From Prorocentrum cordatum (lineage: Eukaryota; Sar; Dinophyceae; Prorocentrales; Prorocentraceae), in NCBI GenBank assembly GCA_963575745.1, contig CAUYUJ010015719.1:215001-279000 (forward strand): DNA of 64,000 bases. Direction: 5' to 3'. Made by a program: the position numbers and the translations under genes. Positions within the stretch are counted from its first letter, which is position 1, and each line of letters opens with the position of its first letter. Shown one piece after another: positions 44,850 through 56,439 of the stretch. The notes beneath the pieces were generated by a model. It saw only the letters and a program-made list of their open reading frames with translations, was not told the DNA's origin and did no database searches.

Positions 44850-45210
44850 GAAAGTGTAGATGTATATTTAGATGTAGGTGTAGGTGTAGATGTGGATGTA
44901 GGTGTAGCTGTAGTTGTAGATGTGCATGTAGGTGTAGATGTAGGTGTAGATGTAGATGTGAGTGTAGCTGTAGATGTAAATGTAGATGTAGATGCATGTG
45001 TACATGTACATGTAGATGTAGCTGTAGCTGTAGGTCTAGATGTAGATGTAGTTGTAGGTCTAGATGTAGTTGTAGGTCTAGATGTATATGTAGGTATATA
45101 CATCTACATCTAGACCTACATGTGGATGTGTACATGTAGATGTAGTTGTGGGTCTAGTTGCACGTGTACATGTAGATGTAGTTGTAGGTCTAGGTGTAGA
45201 TGTAGGTATG
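44850..45210. repeat. (TGTAGA)n hexanucleotide repeat
   Basis: TGTAGATGTAGG/TGTAGT words for 360 bp. A 13-base inverted pair at 45095-45120 (TGTAGGTATATACATCTACA) sits in the middle. Confidence 0.93.
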
Positions 45211-45216
45211 AAGCTG

Positions 45217-45230
45217 TACTATTACTACTG

Positions 45231-45270
<40 letters not shown>

Positions 45271-45368
45271 CACTACTACTACTACTACTACCACTACCAC
45301 TACCACTACCACTACCACTACCACTACCACTACCACAACCACTACCACTACCACTACCAATACTACCA

Positions 45369-45416
<48 letters not shown>

Positions 45417-45437
45417 TTACTACTACTACTACTACTG

Positions 45438-45495
<58 letters not shown>

Positions 45496-45500
45496 CGCTA
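45217..45500. repeat. (CTA)n tract with CCA sections
   Basis: ACT/CTA triplets flanking a central (CCACTA)n block. Confidence 0.97.
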
Positions 45501-45599
45501 CTGCTACAACTGCGACGATGAGGAGAAGGAGGAGGACGGCGTTTACCATTACTACTAATATTGCTCTCCTCGGGGCTCCAACTCCTAGGTAGGGTCGCT

Positions 45600-45652
45600 C
45601 TGGGATAATCTTTTTTTTGTCGAAAATCCCGCTGTAGGGGGACACGCCCGAA
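45600..45652. mobile_element. TIR-A right end, copy 11 (truncated)
   Basis: GAAAATCCCGCTGTAGGGGG with ACACGCCCGA; followed by ATCCGCCGATCCGGCGTGTG, a fragment of repeat G. Confidence 0.75.
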
Positions 45653-45784
45653 ATCCGCCGATCCGGCGTGTGAGTTGAAGGGGGGGTGGGCCGGGGTGGC
45701 TCTGCCGGGGTAGGGGGGGAGGGGGGGGGGGCTTCCACAGATCTCCCTTAGGAAAACATACATTTTTAGCATGTTCGCCTCTTG

Positions 45785-46055
45785 GGCCTTAACAGTGCCC
45801 AAAACGGCTCAAGGGGCCCTCAAAAAGGCTCCAAGACGGCCTAAGAAGGGCTTACGCAGGCCCAGGAGGCCCCCAAGACGGCGCAAGAGGGCTCCAGGAC
45901 GGGCCCAAGAGGCGCCCAAAAGGGCTCCAAGACGGCCCAAGAAGGGCCCAAGACGGCCCAGGAGGCCCCCAGGAGGCCCCAAGACGCCCCCAAGAGGCCC
46001 CAAAAGGCCCCAACTGGCCCCCAAGGACCCCCCAAAGGCCCCCAAGAAGCTCAAA
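45785..46055. repeat. CCAAGACGGCC minisatellite
   Basis: Degenerate 11- to 12-bp units CCAAGACGGCC/CCAAGAGGCCC. The same unit recurs at 30935-31030 and 56440-56580. Confidence 0.9.
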
Positions 46056-46069
46056 AGCTGCCTCAACAT

Positions 46070-46570
<501 letters not shown>

Positions 46571-46679
46571 GAGCGCCCCGGATCGGCGGCACTGGCCGGA
46601 GGCCATTCCAACAAACCTACCATGGGGACTCTCATCAAGACCTCCAGAACGCCGCCGCCGTGGTCTTGGTCTTTCTCCA

Positions 46680-46880
46680 GTTTCGTCCGTCGTCGTCATC
46701 GTCGTTCTGCGTTTGTTGCCGTTGCTCTGCTCTCGTCGCCGCTCGCCGTCGTCTCTCGTCGTCGTCGCCGCCACCGTCGTCGTCGGCCTGCCCCCGCGGC
46801 GGCCGGTGCCGCCGTTCGCCGTCATCGCCTCCGCCGCCAGGGTCGTCAATGGTCCTGTCTCGTCGTCGTTGTCGTCGCCA

Positions 46881-46928
<48 letters not shown>

Positions 46929-47000
46929 TCGGTCGTCGTCGGGTTCGTCGCCGCGTCCCGGGGTCGTTGGGTCGTCGCTCGTCGCCGTCGGTCGCCGTCC
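46680..47000. repeat. Imperfect (GTC)n tract
   Basis: Pure GTC at about 46878-46927 within a longer GTCGTCG/GCCGTC stretch. Confidence 0.9.
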
Positions 47001-47211
47001 GCTCGTCGAGCTCTCGTCGTCGAGCGGCTCGCCCCGGCAGCGGCGGGCGCCGCCCCGAGCGCCGCCAGCACCGCAGAGGCGCGGGCCGCGAGGCCACCGG
47101 CGAAGGAAACGATGGCCTGCAGATCCGCCGCCGCGCGCCGCCGTCAAGCGCCTCTGTCGCAGCCCGCGGCGGCGCGCGCGGCCGCAGAAACGGCCTCCTC
47201 ACCCAGAACCC
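47001..47211. other. GC-rich stretch without gene
   Basis: Alanine/arginine frames only. Confidence 0.5.
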
Positions 47212-47360
47212 CTCGAGTCATGAAAAAATCACGACGGGACGTTTTTCCTCACCGGGCCTCAAGACCGTCAAAGAACGACTCAGGCTGAGAAACCGGTCCC
47301 GGGGAATGGGTCTGGACCTCTAAGGTTAACGTCATGAAAAACTCATGGCGCCGGGGGTCT
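47212..47360 (+). repeat. Dispersed repeat F, copy 2
   Basis: See copy 1 at 9978. A second ATGAAAAACTCATGGCG block closes it at 47333. Confidence 0.9.
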
Positions 47361-47704
47361 GGGCATGCCTCCTCCTCCAGTGGACCAGGAAGCAAACGAT
47401 ACCACGCCATCTGCGGCCCCACGGGCCTGAACATATGCCGTGAATCTGGCTTGCGCTTTTGCGTGGTGTACGCTGCGGCGCCCGATGGGCCGTAGCACAT
47501 TATAGAGGGCCGTAGGAGGGGTGGTGTTGTTTGTTTATTGGTCGATCCAGGAGGATCCTGAGGCCGAGGAGGAGGCCAGGACGAGGAGGACGAGGAGCTC
47601 GCGGAGGAGGGCCCGGGTAAGAGCGGACGACGACGACGCGGTGAGCGCTGGCTTGCCGCGCGGCCGCGGCCCGCCGGTGCAGCAGCACGCAGCGTGTGCA
47701 GGCC
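47361..47704. other. Stretch without recognised gene
   Basis: No motif seen between repeat F and the CTC tract. Confidence 0.45.
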
Positions 47705-48250
47705 TCCGCCCTCCTCCTCCTCCTCCTCCTCGTCCTCCTCCTCCTCCTCCTCCTCCTCCTCCTCCTCCTCCTCCTCCTCCTCCTCCTCCTCCTCCTCCTC
47801 CTCCTCCTCCCCTCCTCCCCTCCTCCTCCTCTTCTTCCTCCTCTTCTTCCTCCTCTTCTCCTCCTCCTCCTCCCTCCTCCTCCTCCTCATCCTCCTCCTC
47901 CCCCTCCTCCTCCTCCTCCTCCTCCTTCTCCTCCTATTCTTCCTCCTATTCTTCCTCCTCCTCCTCTTCCTCCTCCTCCTCCTCTTCCCTCCTTCTCCTC
48001 CACCTCCTCGTCCTCGTCCTCCTCCTCCTCCTCCTCCTCCTCCTCCTCCTTCTCCTCCTCCTCCTCCTCCTCCTCCTCCTCCTCCTCCTCCTCCTCCTCC
48101 TCCTGCTCCGCCTCCCTCCTCCTCCTGCCTCCCTCCTCCTGTCCTCCTCCTCTCCTCCTCCCTGCGTCCTTCTCCTCCTCCGCTCTCCCTCCTCCTCCTG
48201 CCTTCTCCTCCTCCTGTCTCCTCCTCCTGTCTCCTCCTCCCTCCTCCTGC
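47705..48250. repeat. (CTC)n tract, about 545 bp
   Basis: Longest CTC interval here, with TTC, CCC and GCC breaks. Source of proline, serine, leucine, glutamate, arginine and glycine frames up to 414 codons. Confidence 0.98.
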
Positions 48251-48524
48251 GTCCTGCGGTCGGGCACGCTGGCCTCGCGCCTCGCGGCGGCGGCCCCGGC
48301 GACGCGCTGCGCCCTGCAAGCGGGCAGCGTGTCGCTCCGCTCCGCGGAGCGGGTGCTTCGAGCGGCTCGGGGCGCGGGCGCCTCGGGGGGCCGGGGCGTG
48401 GACGGCGTGTCGCGCTGGAGGGCGGTGGGCCAGAACCTGCGGCGCGACGTGCCAGGCCAGGGTTCCCGACCGCACGCTGCCATCCTGCTGCACGCTCTTC
48501 TCCCCGCCCTGCTCAAAGAACCCA

Positions 48525-48715
48525 GACCCCCAACGTCGTGATTTCGTTCGCGACCTGACCCCCAGGAGCCTGGACCCCTTCCTCGGGATCGGGTTTTCAT
48601 CCTGGGTCGTTGGTGGATGGTCCCGAGGGCCGGTGAGGACCTCTGGAGGCCGAACATCGCGACAAAAACTCCCATCACGATTTTTTCACGCCGCTAGGGG
48701 GTCTGGGAACTTATC
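48525..48715 (-). repeat. Dispersed repeat F, diverged copy 3
   Basis: The reverse complement carries GTGAAAAAATCGTGATGGGA and later GACCTCTGG-like and AACGACCCAGG words at positions similar to copies 1 and 2. Weaker match than those two. Confidence 0.5.
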
Positions 48716-48854
48716 CTCTTGCAGTGTGCTCCTGCTCCTGCGCCGCCAGTCCGCCGACGACGTCTCCGCCGACGCCACGGTCGCCGTCGCCCACGCCGCG
48801 GTCGCTGCTGTGTCTGTCGTCGTCGAAGATGAAAAATCATAATAAGAAGAGAAA

Positions 48855-49125
48855 TAGAGGAGGAGGAGGAGGAGGAGGAGGAGGAGGAGGAGGAGGAGGA
48901 GGAGGAGGAGGAGGAGGAGGAGGAGGAGGAGGAGGAGGAGGAGGAGGAGGAGGAGGAGGAGGAGGAGGAGGAGGAGGAAGCGGAGGAGGAAGAGGAGGAG
49001 GAGGAGGAGGAGGAGGAGGAAGAGGAGGAGGATCGGTAGCACCTAGGAGGAGGAGGAGGAGGAAGAAGAGGAGGAGGAGGCGGAGGAGGAGGAGGAGGAG
49101 GAGGAGGAGGAGTAGGAGTAGGAGG
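48855..49125. repeat. (AGG)n tract, about 270 bp
   Basis: AGG triplets, uninterrupted for over 110 bp at the left. Confidence 0.98.
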
Positions 49126-49689
49126 AGGGGGGGTAGAGAGGGAAAGGGAAGGCGATGAGGGAGAGGTCTGTTTGTCGTTGTTCCCCCTTTGTGGGCCCCC
49201 AGGGCCATCTGGAGGAGCCTTTTGCCTGGATATTCATAACCTCTGCGACATGTTCCGATGATATCTCATGGTCAGTGGGCCCCGCAGACGACATGGGTAA
49301 GAAGGGAAAGTGCCGTCAAGCATACACTAAGGTAACACTGAAGGGAAGAGGCCGGCCGGCCGGCCGACGCACGCGCGCGCCGCAGGATCGCTCCTGTTTC
49401 GCTTCCTTAGAGCCAAAGTAATATAGCTGCGGGAGCAGAAGTAGTCAGTCAGTACAGCAGGCAGACAGCACGCGCAAGGAGAGAGAGCTGTCAGGGCGAA
49501 AGGTTGGTGGTGCGGAAGGGGTGCATTGACTGCCCCCGCAAGGGGTCCGCAGAGCCGCCCCGACCCCCCAACCCACCTGGCCTGCACATATCCACAGCCA
49601 CCGGAGCGAACCCCAAAGGATTTTCCGCTCAACGGTGGTTGCCAGGGGGCGGAAGGCCGAAGAAACCCGACGTTCCCGGCCTGAGCTAA
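49126..49689. other. Gene-free stretch
   Basis: No coding signal recognised. Confidence 0.45.
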
Positions 49690-50130
49690 TATTTCCAGCT
49701 CAGGCCATGATGCCCGTAGACACCTGGGTGCGGGCCAGCATCGACTTTGTCGTACTGGTTCCATGGCGCTGCATCACCTTCTCCAGCGAACTCTCCATTC
49801 ACGAGAGTCGTCCCAGGGATCGCTGTTGCTCCAGCGCCACTGGTTCTGATTCCTGGAGGAGCTGTCCTCTTCTGCTCGAGCTCCAGCCACTTGGCTCACT
49901 CTTGCCCCGGCCCTTCTCCGGCGGTCTCGCCTTCGGCGTAGGCGGCGGTGGAGGCTCTGGCAAGGTCGTCCAGACTAAACCATTGCCACGTTTTGCTGCG
50001 ACCGGTGACTCGCTGATGCGGGGATGCAGGTGCACAGTGTCCTTGAATTTCTCCATTCTCGTTCTTGTCCTCGCAGTCGACGGTCGCGTCGTAGACGCCG
50101 TCCACGGCCGCCCCGGGGCCGCCGCCATCG
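49690..50130 (-). pseudogene. Possible coding remnant, unrecognised
   Basis: One - strand frame reads MDGVYDATVDCEDKNENGEI and WQWFSLDDLARASTAAYAEG, then after a stop LELEQKRTAPPGIRTS and GDAAPWNQYDKVDAGPHPGV. Composition is more protein-like than neighbouring frames, but there is no family and no start or end. Confidence 0.2.
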
Positions 50131-50387
50131 CTCGCGCGGCCGCCGACCGGCTCTACAGCCAGTCTTTCAGGGATGGGCCCATCAGTCTTGCATTCGTCCG
50201 CCCACGACTGGATTCGGCCATGCTCGACCCAGCCAGCATGGGTTCCTGGCGCGGCTGGGCCGGCAGACGCAGGTTCATACCCTATCCTTCCCTGTGCCCA
50301 AGAATCCTGATCGATCCATGGGATCGATCATTTCCTCGATCTTTTGACTTTGGGCTGATGGGATCTATCTTTTTGCTCGATCCCCGC

Positions 50388-50560
50388 GCCTGAAGTTCTC
50401 GGGTACCGTGCCCGAAGTTTTCGGGCACCGTGCCCGAAGTTTTTGGGGGCCGTGCCCGATCTCACCGTGCCCGAAGTTTTTGGGGACCGTGCCCGATCCA
50501 CCGTGCCCGAAGTCTTTGGGAACCGTGCCCGATCTCTGCGCCTGATCCCCGTGCCCGACG
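50388..50560. repeat. CGTGCCCGAAGTTTTTGGGG repeat
   Basis: Six or more units of about 22-30 bp built on the half-palindrome CCGAAG...TTGGGG. A decayed pair of the same unit occurs at 59395-59450. Confidence 0.9.
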
Positions 50561-50744
50561 TTAGCAGACCCCTGCTGTGGTAGTGGTGGTAGTGGAAGTA
50601 GTCGTAGTGGGAGTAGTGGTAACAATGATAATGGGAGTAGTGGTGCAAGTGGTAGTTTTGGGGTAGTGATGAAAGTGGTGGGGAATAGGAAAGGGGTGAT
50701 TTGCTTCCTAGGGCTTGCATCCTTAACGGGATGGGGAGGGGAAG

Positions 50745-50800
50745 GGGCACTTGCATCCTTGCATCCTTGCATCCTTGCATCCTTGCATCCTTGCATCATT
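50745..50800. repeat. (TTGCATCC)n repeat
   Basis: Six to seven 8-bp units of CTTGCATC ahead of the gene at 50953. Confidence 0.9.
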
Positions 50801-50952
50801 GCACCGCGCATCAAGGGCGCACGCGCCCTTGCATCTGAGCGAACCTCTGAGCCCCCCTCGCCCCACTCACCTCATCCGCAGCCGTTTTGGCTTTTCAGGC
50901 ACTGGCCAGATTTTAGCTTGCAGCTTTTGAGTTGGAGCTGGTGTTCGTGGCC

Positions 50953-52358
50953 ATGGCATCGTGCGTGCCGAGGCAAGTGGCGAACCCAACAGTGTCCACC
51001 GACGCGCGCGTGCAGGCCATCAGAGGCCACATGGGCACTACGTACTTCTCGAAGTTTTTCGTTCCTGAGAGGTTGGCCTTTAGGCCTTCCCACGCCACCC
51101 CCGACTGCGCGATCAAGATCGCGCCCATCCTGGACGCCTTCGTGACTGCAGGCCTCGACAACACGACATTCCTGCCCAAGCGTTTCGAGGAGGCGCTGGA
51201 AAAGATTATGAAGGCTGACGACCACCCAGTCGGTATGTGCAGGAATACGTTCATTGGTCACCTTGTGAATCATTTCCAGTTAGTCATGAAGTTCATTCGC
51301 ACGATGAAGTATGAGGACACCTGTGCCAAAATGATGAGGAAGTGCAAGAGAACTGGCAATTTTCGGAACAAGCTGAGCGGGGCCGACTCGATCGTCGTCC
51401 AAGGCATCCTCCGCGGATTAAGGTCAGCTCGGCCGATGCAGCGAGCGGCAGCGAGCCTGCGCACTCGCCTCCGCCAGAGTCTGCTTGGGCCGCGTCGCCT
51501 GCTAAGGCGTCTCGGGCGCTGTCTCCACCGACGTTTCCCTCGGCCACCGCGTTCGGGGGTGCGCCCCCTCTCGCGCCTTCGCCCTCCTCGGGGTTCAAGA
51601 AGAACTTTGGCAAGCAGACGCAGTGCAGGCCGGTGCGGGCGACCTTCTTGTGGAGCTCAGATGGAGAGTCCGAGAACGGCATCGAGGCAGCCGACGCCAC
51701 GGAGCACGCCATCGCGTCCTTGACAGACCTGCTGGCAGGCGCTGCCGCAAAGGCCTCGTCAACGTGCGAGCCTGAGGCGTCAGCTATCCCCCTCGAGACC
51801 GCTGAGTCCCTCGAGGATGACGACTACGACGACAACGGCTTGCTCAAGGCCAGCGTTGGCGCGACCAAGGTCCGCGCGCTCATCCCGAACCCCGAGAAGA
51901 GGAAGAACCAGGTGTTGGGGACACGCCGCCGCAAGCGCATGAGGCGCCCAGCTGCCGCGTCGGGTGTGGGGCCTGCCGCGCAGGAGCAGGTGGGGGAATC
52001 CGAAGAGCCACCGCAGCCCGAGCCTGTGCTCAGGAGGCCTGCCGCGATGACGCCTCCATCGAAGTCCCCGAGACCTGACGTGGGCAAGAGCGCGGCCAAG
52101 GCCGAAGTGGACACGTTCAACGTGCCCTTGGAGAGGTCGGCTCTGGTCGGACCGACTGCGGAGGAGAAGCCGAGGTACGAGTTGTGCGCGTTCATCACGC
52201 ACGGCGGCCGCCAGAAGCGGGCGCACGTCTGGTCTTCGACCGAGACGACGTGCGGCCCGAACCTCGGCGACCACATGCGTCAGATTGCAGAGGAGATCGA
52301 CTCCAATCACATTTCCAAGAAGCAGTACCTGGAGATTCGTGATGGACTCAAGGCGTAG
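50953..52358 (+). CDS. Lineage-specific protein, one frame change, unrecognised
   Basis: Starts at the ATG in good context (gccATGg), reading MASCVPRQVANPTVSTDARV. First part is helical and globular-looking (FEEALEKIMKADDHPVGMCR, HLVNHFQLVMKFIRTMKYED) to about 51415. Coding then continues in another frame (KVSSADAASGSEPAHSPPPE) through a Ser/Ala/Pro-rich linker, an acidic stretch (ETAESLEDDDYDDNG), a basic nuclear-localisation-like run (RRRKRMRRPAAASG) and a conserved-looking end (YELCAFITHGGRQKRAHVWS, ISKKQYLEIRDGLKA), stopping at 52356. The shift near 51400-51430 could be a mutation, sequencing error, programmed frameshift or an unplaced intron. GC-rich third positions match the intact gene at 53637. 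No family recognised; the composition suggests a nuclear protein. Confidence 0.6.
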
Positions 52359-53189
52359 GTGGCGAGCTGTATGGCGTTTGTTTCGGCTGCACAGCTAGCC
52401 TTTTAGTTTCGGGAGGGATGGGGGCTGGAGGAGGCGAGTGAGGGAGGCGGGAGGAGGAGTCGACATTTCAGCTCTGCCGCAGGGTCGGGGCAGAGTTCGG
52501 GTTCTCTGCGAGGCCGGCCTGTGCGCGTGATGAAATATGTTGGCAGGCAAGGTCGCTCGGCGCTGAGGTGCGCTGCTGGCCATGCTTATTCCGCAGTTAA
52601 GCAGTTGATGCAGCAGGTCCGCAGTCCACCATCACATGCCGTCAGAATGACCTTGTTAACCTCACTTCGTTCCTCAACCTTCTCAGGCCCCATGGCATCC
52701 AAATGACGATTGTAAGAACTTATGAGAAGGGTGCATGGGGCTGGAGGGTGTATAGCAGCATCGCTGATGCATCCTGGGTTCTCTCTGGTCCTTATCCTTC
52801 TCCTCCTCGTCATCCCCCCTCTCCTAAACGTAATCTCTAGGCTCGGCCTCTCCACGGGTTCCCCCCCTTGTCCTTGCTGCCCCCTAGCCCTGCCTGTGCC
52901 CTTGTGGGCGGCGGAGTGGGGGGGCCTAGTGGAGGGCCTCACCCATCCCTTAGGTGGGTGGCCATGCCCATCGAGCGTGCTCGTCTGGTCGTGCTCGTCG
53001 AAGGCTGTCCGAGGTATCGCACTTGCTTGAGGTAGCTTCTAGACTGATCATTTCTGGATCACGAGCCGCGTCCAGCTGTTTTTCGGGTCTCTGGGGTCGC
53101 CTGGCCCGCTCCTGGGCTAGAATTCCGATGAGGAAGGTTGGATTGGCCAACTCCTGGTTCAATCGGGCTCTATTTCCAGCGTAGCAAAC
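52359..53189. other. Intergenic, no feature seen
   Basis: No coding signal on either strand. Confidence 0.5.
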
Positions 53190-53470
53190 CATGGCACGAG
53201 ACAACAAACAAACAAACCATGACACGAGACAACAAACCATGACACGAAACGACAAACAAACCATAACACGCGAAAAGAAACAAACCAGGACACGAGACAA
53301 CAAACAAACAATGACTCGAGACAACAAACAAGTCATGACACAATACAACAAGCAAGCGCACCATAACACGAGACCACAAAGAAATGCACGAGCTCGGGAC
53401 AACGCAGACACGAGACAAACAACACACAACCATGACACACACCAACCACAACATGACACCGCGGAGCCAT
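53190..53470. repeat. ACACGAGACAACAAACAAAC minisatellite
   Basis: Units of about 18 to 27 bp containing ATGACACGAGACAACAAAC. Related words continue to 53565, within 75 bp of the next gene start. Confidence 0.92.
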
Positions 53471-53636
53471 CCTATCCCCCCACCACATCGGGAACAAACC
53501 TTCACAACCGCAGTGCGTGTACACCAACATGACAACAACAAACAGCCATGGCACGAGACAACATTTCGACTCGAGCTCGAGTGAGTGCGAAAGCTGATTG
53601 CACGGCGGTCAGACAGCTGCAAACCCGACTGTTACC

Positions 53637-54719
53637 ATGCCGGCCAAGAAGCGCCCTGCTGGTCACGCTGAGGAGCAGGTCGGGAAGAAGCCAGCTAGCG
53701 CGCAGCCTGAGGACTGGACGCTGGCGAAGGTGGACACGGGCGATCTCGTCGAAGACGAGGATGCGCCAGATGGGGTCTATGATGACAGGACTGCCAGCAG
53801 GGCGCAGCGACACGTCTTCGAGCACAACGAGTCGAGGATCGATCCAGACGGCTGGAAGCGCTACTGGGACCTCCGTTCCAAGGACTGCACGGAGGCGGGC
53901 AAGACGAAGGCGGCCAACGCGATCATCAACGCGTACGTGCCGAGGAGCGTCTCGCACAAGGGCCAGATCGAGCAGAAGGTGAACACCCTGGAGCAGATCA
54001 CCACCAGGTCCACCGTCAAGGCGGACAAGGACAAGCAGGTCGGCCTCAAGAAGAACACGTTCATCGCATCCGTCTTCCACGGGAACCAGACCTTGTTCGA
54101 CCAAGCCAAAGCTGAAGGCGAGGCGCGGGAGGAGAACGGCTTCTGGTACCACGACAAGAAAGAGCGGAGCAATTCGCAAATCATTGCCAAGGATAAGATT
54201 GCCACCCAGAGGGACGTGATCGTGCACGACGAGACGCTGATGGCCATCATGGCTGAGATGCACGAGGGGGCAGACACTGCGACGAGGTGGAAGGCGCTCG
54301 GTGATAAGATCGAGAGCGGTTCGGCGCCCAGTCGCTTCCAGAGCGAGGGGAAGAAGGCGACTGAGGCCGACATGAAGCTGCTGCAGGAGTGCTTCGACTC
54401 GGTGACGAGGCTCACCCTGGGCGTCCGCAAGGTCGGCACGAGCTTGGTGCAGAAAGCGGGCAACGAGGCCGTGTGCGACGTGGCTCGTCAGTGGACCGAG
54501 AAGCTGAAGTCGCTGGTGAAGCCGACGCAGGCCGCGGAGATCCCCCTGACGCGCCCTGCGGAGAATGTCATGGCGAAGGAGGTCGCGACGGCCATCGAGG
54601 AGACCGCCACGCCGTACAGGGAGTGCCTCGACTACTACAGGGAGTTGGAGCGCATGTACGAGAGCCACGTGGGCAAGATCTCGAAGAGCGACAAGGCGAT
54701 CACCGCCAAGAAAAAGTGA
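53637..54719 (+). CDS. Intact lineage-specific 360-residue protein, unrecognised
   Basis: Uninterrupted frame, MPAKKRPAGHAEEQVGKKPA to the TGA at 54717. The Lys/Ala/Pro-rich N-terminus resembles a nuclear-targeting leader. An in-frame ATG at 53598 is possible, but the 53637 start has the better beginning. Then an acidic stretch (DTGDLVEDEDAPDG), a mixed helical body (FIASVFHGNQTLFDQAKAEG, ADMKLLQECFDSVTRLTLGV) and a Lys-rich end (ISKSDKAITAKKK). No catalytic motif, signal peptide or membrane helix. Strong codon bias to C/G in third positions (AAG, GAG, CTG, GTG) and absence of introns support a real gene. It is the only intact long gene in the window. It lies 1.28 kb downstream of 50953-52358 on the same strand with similar composition, so the two may be related in function or origin. 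Confidence 0.75.
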   Translation: MPAKKRPAGHAEEQVGKKPASAQPEDWTLAKVDTGDLVEDEDAPDGVYDDRTASRAQRHVFEHNESRIDPDGWKRYWDLRSKDCTEAGKTKAANAIINAYVPRSVSHKGQIEQKVNTLEQITTRSTVKADKDKQVGLKKNTFIASVFHGNQTLFDQAKAEGEAREENGFWYHDKKERSNSQIIAKDKIATQRDVIVHDETLMAIMAEMHEGADTATRWKALGDKIESGSAPSRFQSEGKKATEADMKLLQECFDSVTRLTLGVRKVGTSLVQKAGNEAVCDVARQWTEKLKSLVKPTQAAEIPLTRPAENVMAKEVATAIEETATPYRECLDYYRELERMYESHVGKISKSDKAITAKKK

Positions 54720-54814
54720 TCAGATCATGAAGCTGTGCCCGTCTTTTTTGTGCCTTCAACGGATCCAGATTTACCTGGTCCGCCAGACTCCGAGGCCAAC
54801 TGCGGCGAACCGCA

Positions 54815-54955
54815 TCATAGACTCATAGTAAATTTATGGTAAATTCATAATAAATTTATGGTAAATTCATAGTAAATCCTAAGATTCACTATGAATTTAC
54901 TATAAATTTAATATAAATTTACCATGAATCTACGATAGATGTACAATCGATTAAA
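54815..54955. repeat. AT-rich inverted repeat of TTTACTATGAAT units
   Basis: Left arm repeats TAGTAAATTTATGGTAAATT; right arm after AATCCTAAGATT repeats its complement (ATGAATTTACTATAAATTTA). Each arm is about 55-60 bp and would form an imperfect hairpin, 100 bp past the stop of the gene at 54719. Confidence 0.85.
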
Positions 54956-55440
54956 CATGTTGGCATGACGCAGGGGGTCTGATTCAGCATTTCAGGTCTC
55001 GGGAGTCACCAGTAATGAAAGGCCGAACAGGCTGATCAGCAAGTTTTTTTTTGCCGCGCGCGAGCCCCTCGCGCCATCGCCCTAGGACCAGGAGGAGGGG
55101 GATGGGGGAAGAGGACGAGGCGGAGGAGGAGGAGCAAGAGCAACACAGGGAGGAGTTGTGGTCGAATTGCTGGCGTTAGTGGGCGCTTTGGAGCTCCTGC
55201 CGCTCAGAATGCCCAGAGTGCCGCCGTCGGAGTCGCTAGCACCAGAGGGCTCTCCTGCCCCATGCCGTTCTGCGGTGGACTCGGCGGCGTTGGCGCGAAG
55301 CTCCGAAGGGGAAAGGTCGCAGGCCCGAGATGGCCGCATCGAGAAAAAAACAACTACTGATGACAAGGTGGCCTGCTTCTTCTCATCCCCGAACTCCTCC
55401 GCGCCCTCCCCCTTGGGCCCCCCATTGGGGTCTCGGCGGG
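54956..55440. other. Gene-free stretch
   Basis: No recognised coding or RNA signal. Confidence 0.45.
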
Positions 55441-55602
55441 CCCCCTCAGCGTGGAACGCACACGCGCACGCACAAGCACGCACGCGCACGCGCGCGCACA
55501 CACACACACACGCACACACACACACACACACACGCACACACACACACACGCACACACACACAAACACACACACACGCGCACGATACACACGCACACACAA
55601 GT
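55441..55602. repeat. (CA)n repeat with CG interruptions
   Basis: ACACACACGC runs for about 160 bp. Confidence 0.97.
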
Positions 55603-55821
55603 GGAACAGTTTGCTGCGTGCCGCGGTTGCTCCCTTGGTGCTCCTGCAGGATCGCTGCGAACCCCCGCTGGGCTTGTTTGCGGCGCGTGCGTGCGCGTGT
55701 GTGCGGGGGGGCCCTGTAGGTTCGCAGCAGAAGCCCGCTTGCAGAAGCCCAAGGTTCGTTGCCTCTTGGTAGGTTAGGGCATGCGGAGAGTGCTGTAAGT
55801 GTTGGATGGGCATGGTGTGAG

Positions 55822-56060
55822 GCGTCGCTCTATAACTTCCCCGTGGGCTGTGACATCGCTATATAACTTTCCCGTGGATTACGACATCCCTATTTAACTT
55901 TCTCGTAGGTTACGACATCGTTATATAACTTTCTCGTGGGTTACGACAGCTCTATATAACTTCCCCGTGGGTTACGACATCGCTATATAACTTGCCCGTG
56001 GGTTACGGCATCGCTATATACCCTTCCCGTGGGTTACGACATCGCTATATAACTGTCTCC
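55822..56060. repeat. 31-bp minisatellite with TATATAACTT, about eight units
   Basis: Units read TCGCTATATAACTTTCCCGT and GGGTTACGACA with scattered changes; the spacing between TATAAC words is 31 bp throughout. Confidence 0.93.
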
Positions 56061-56439
56061 TGGGTCTCCTGGGGTGCTGGGGTTTGGTGGGGCAGTTTGC
56101 GATGGGGGGGAGTCCGACCTTTCTCTCCCTCCCGCCTCCCTTGAGGACCTCGCCCCGCTCTTCCCCTCCGTCCTCCCCTCCCCAGATTTCTGGGGATGTC
56201 TCGCAAAATTCGCGACCGGGATTAATTCATCTCGGTCATAAATCGCTCGGGACTTTCGCACGCCCCCAAGGGGGCCCCGAGGGTGCCCAAGACGAGGGGA
56301 AGCGAGGACAGGCGCGAATATGATGGGTTTCACTTGGTCAAGACTTGTGCCAATAAGGGAATCGAAAAGCCATTTCGGAGGGGTCTATCATGGACGAAAA
56401 TTGCACCGTGGCCATGGCGGGAGGCATAGTTGGACCACG

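Noticed and set aside
45795-45812. CCAAAACGGCTCAAG as another spliced-leader relic
   Set aside because: Several mismatches, and it lies in a minisatellite of CCAAGACGGCC-like units that produces such words by chance.
47249-48842. Proline-, serine-, leucine-, arginine- and glutamate-rich frames of 345-414 codons
   Set aside because: All derive from the CTC tract; equal frames exist on both strands and no motif lies outside it.
49327-49764. 145-codon - strand frame as a gene
   Set aside because: Biased Ala/Pro/Cys/Arg composition, and it conflicts with a more protein-like but weak frame in the same DNA.
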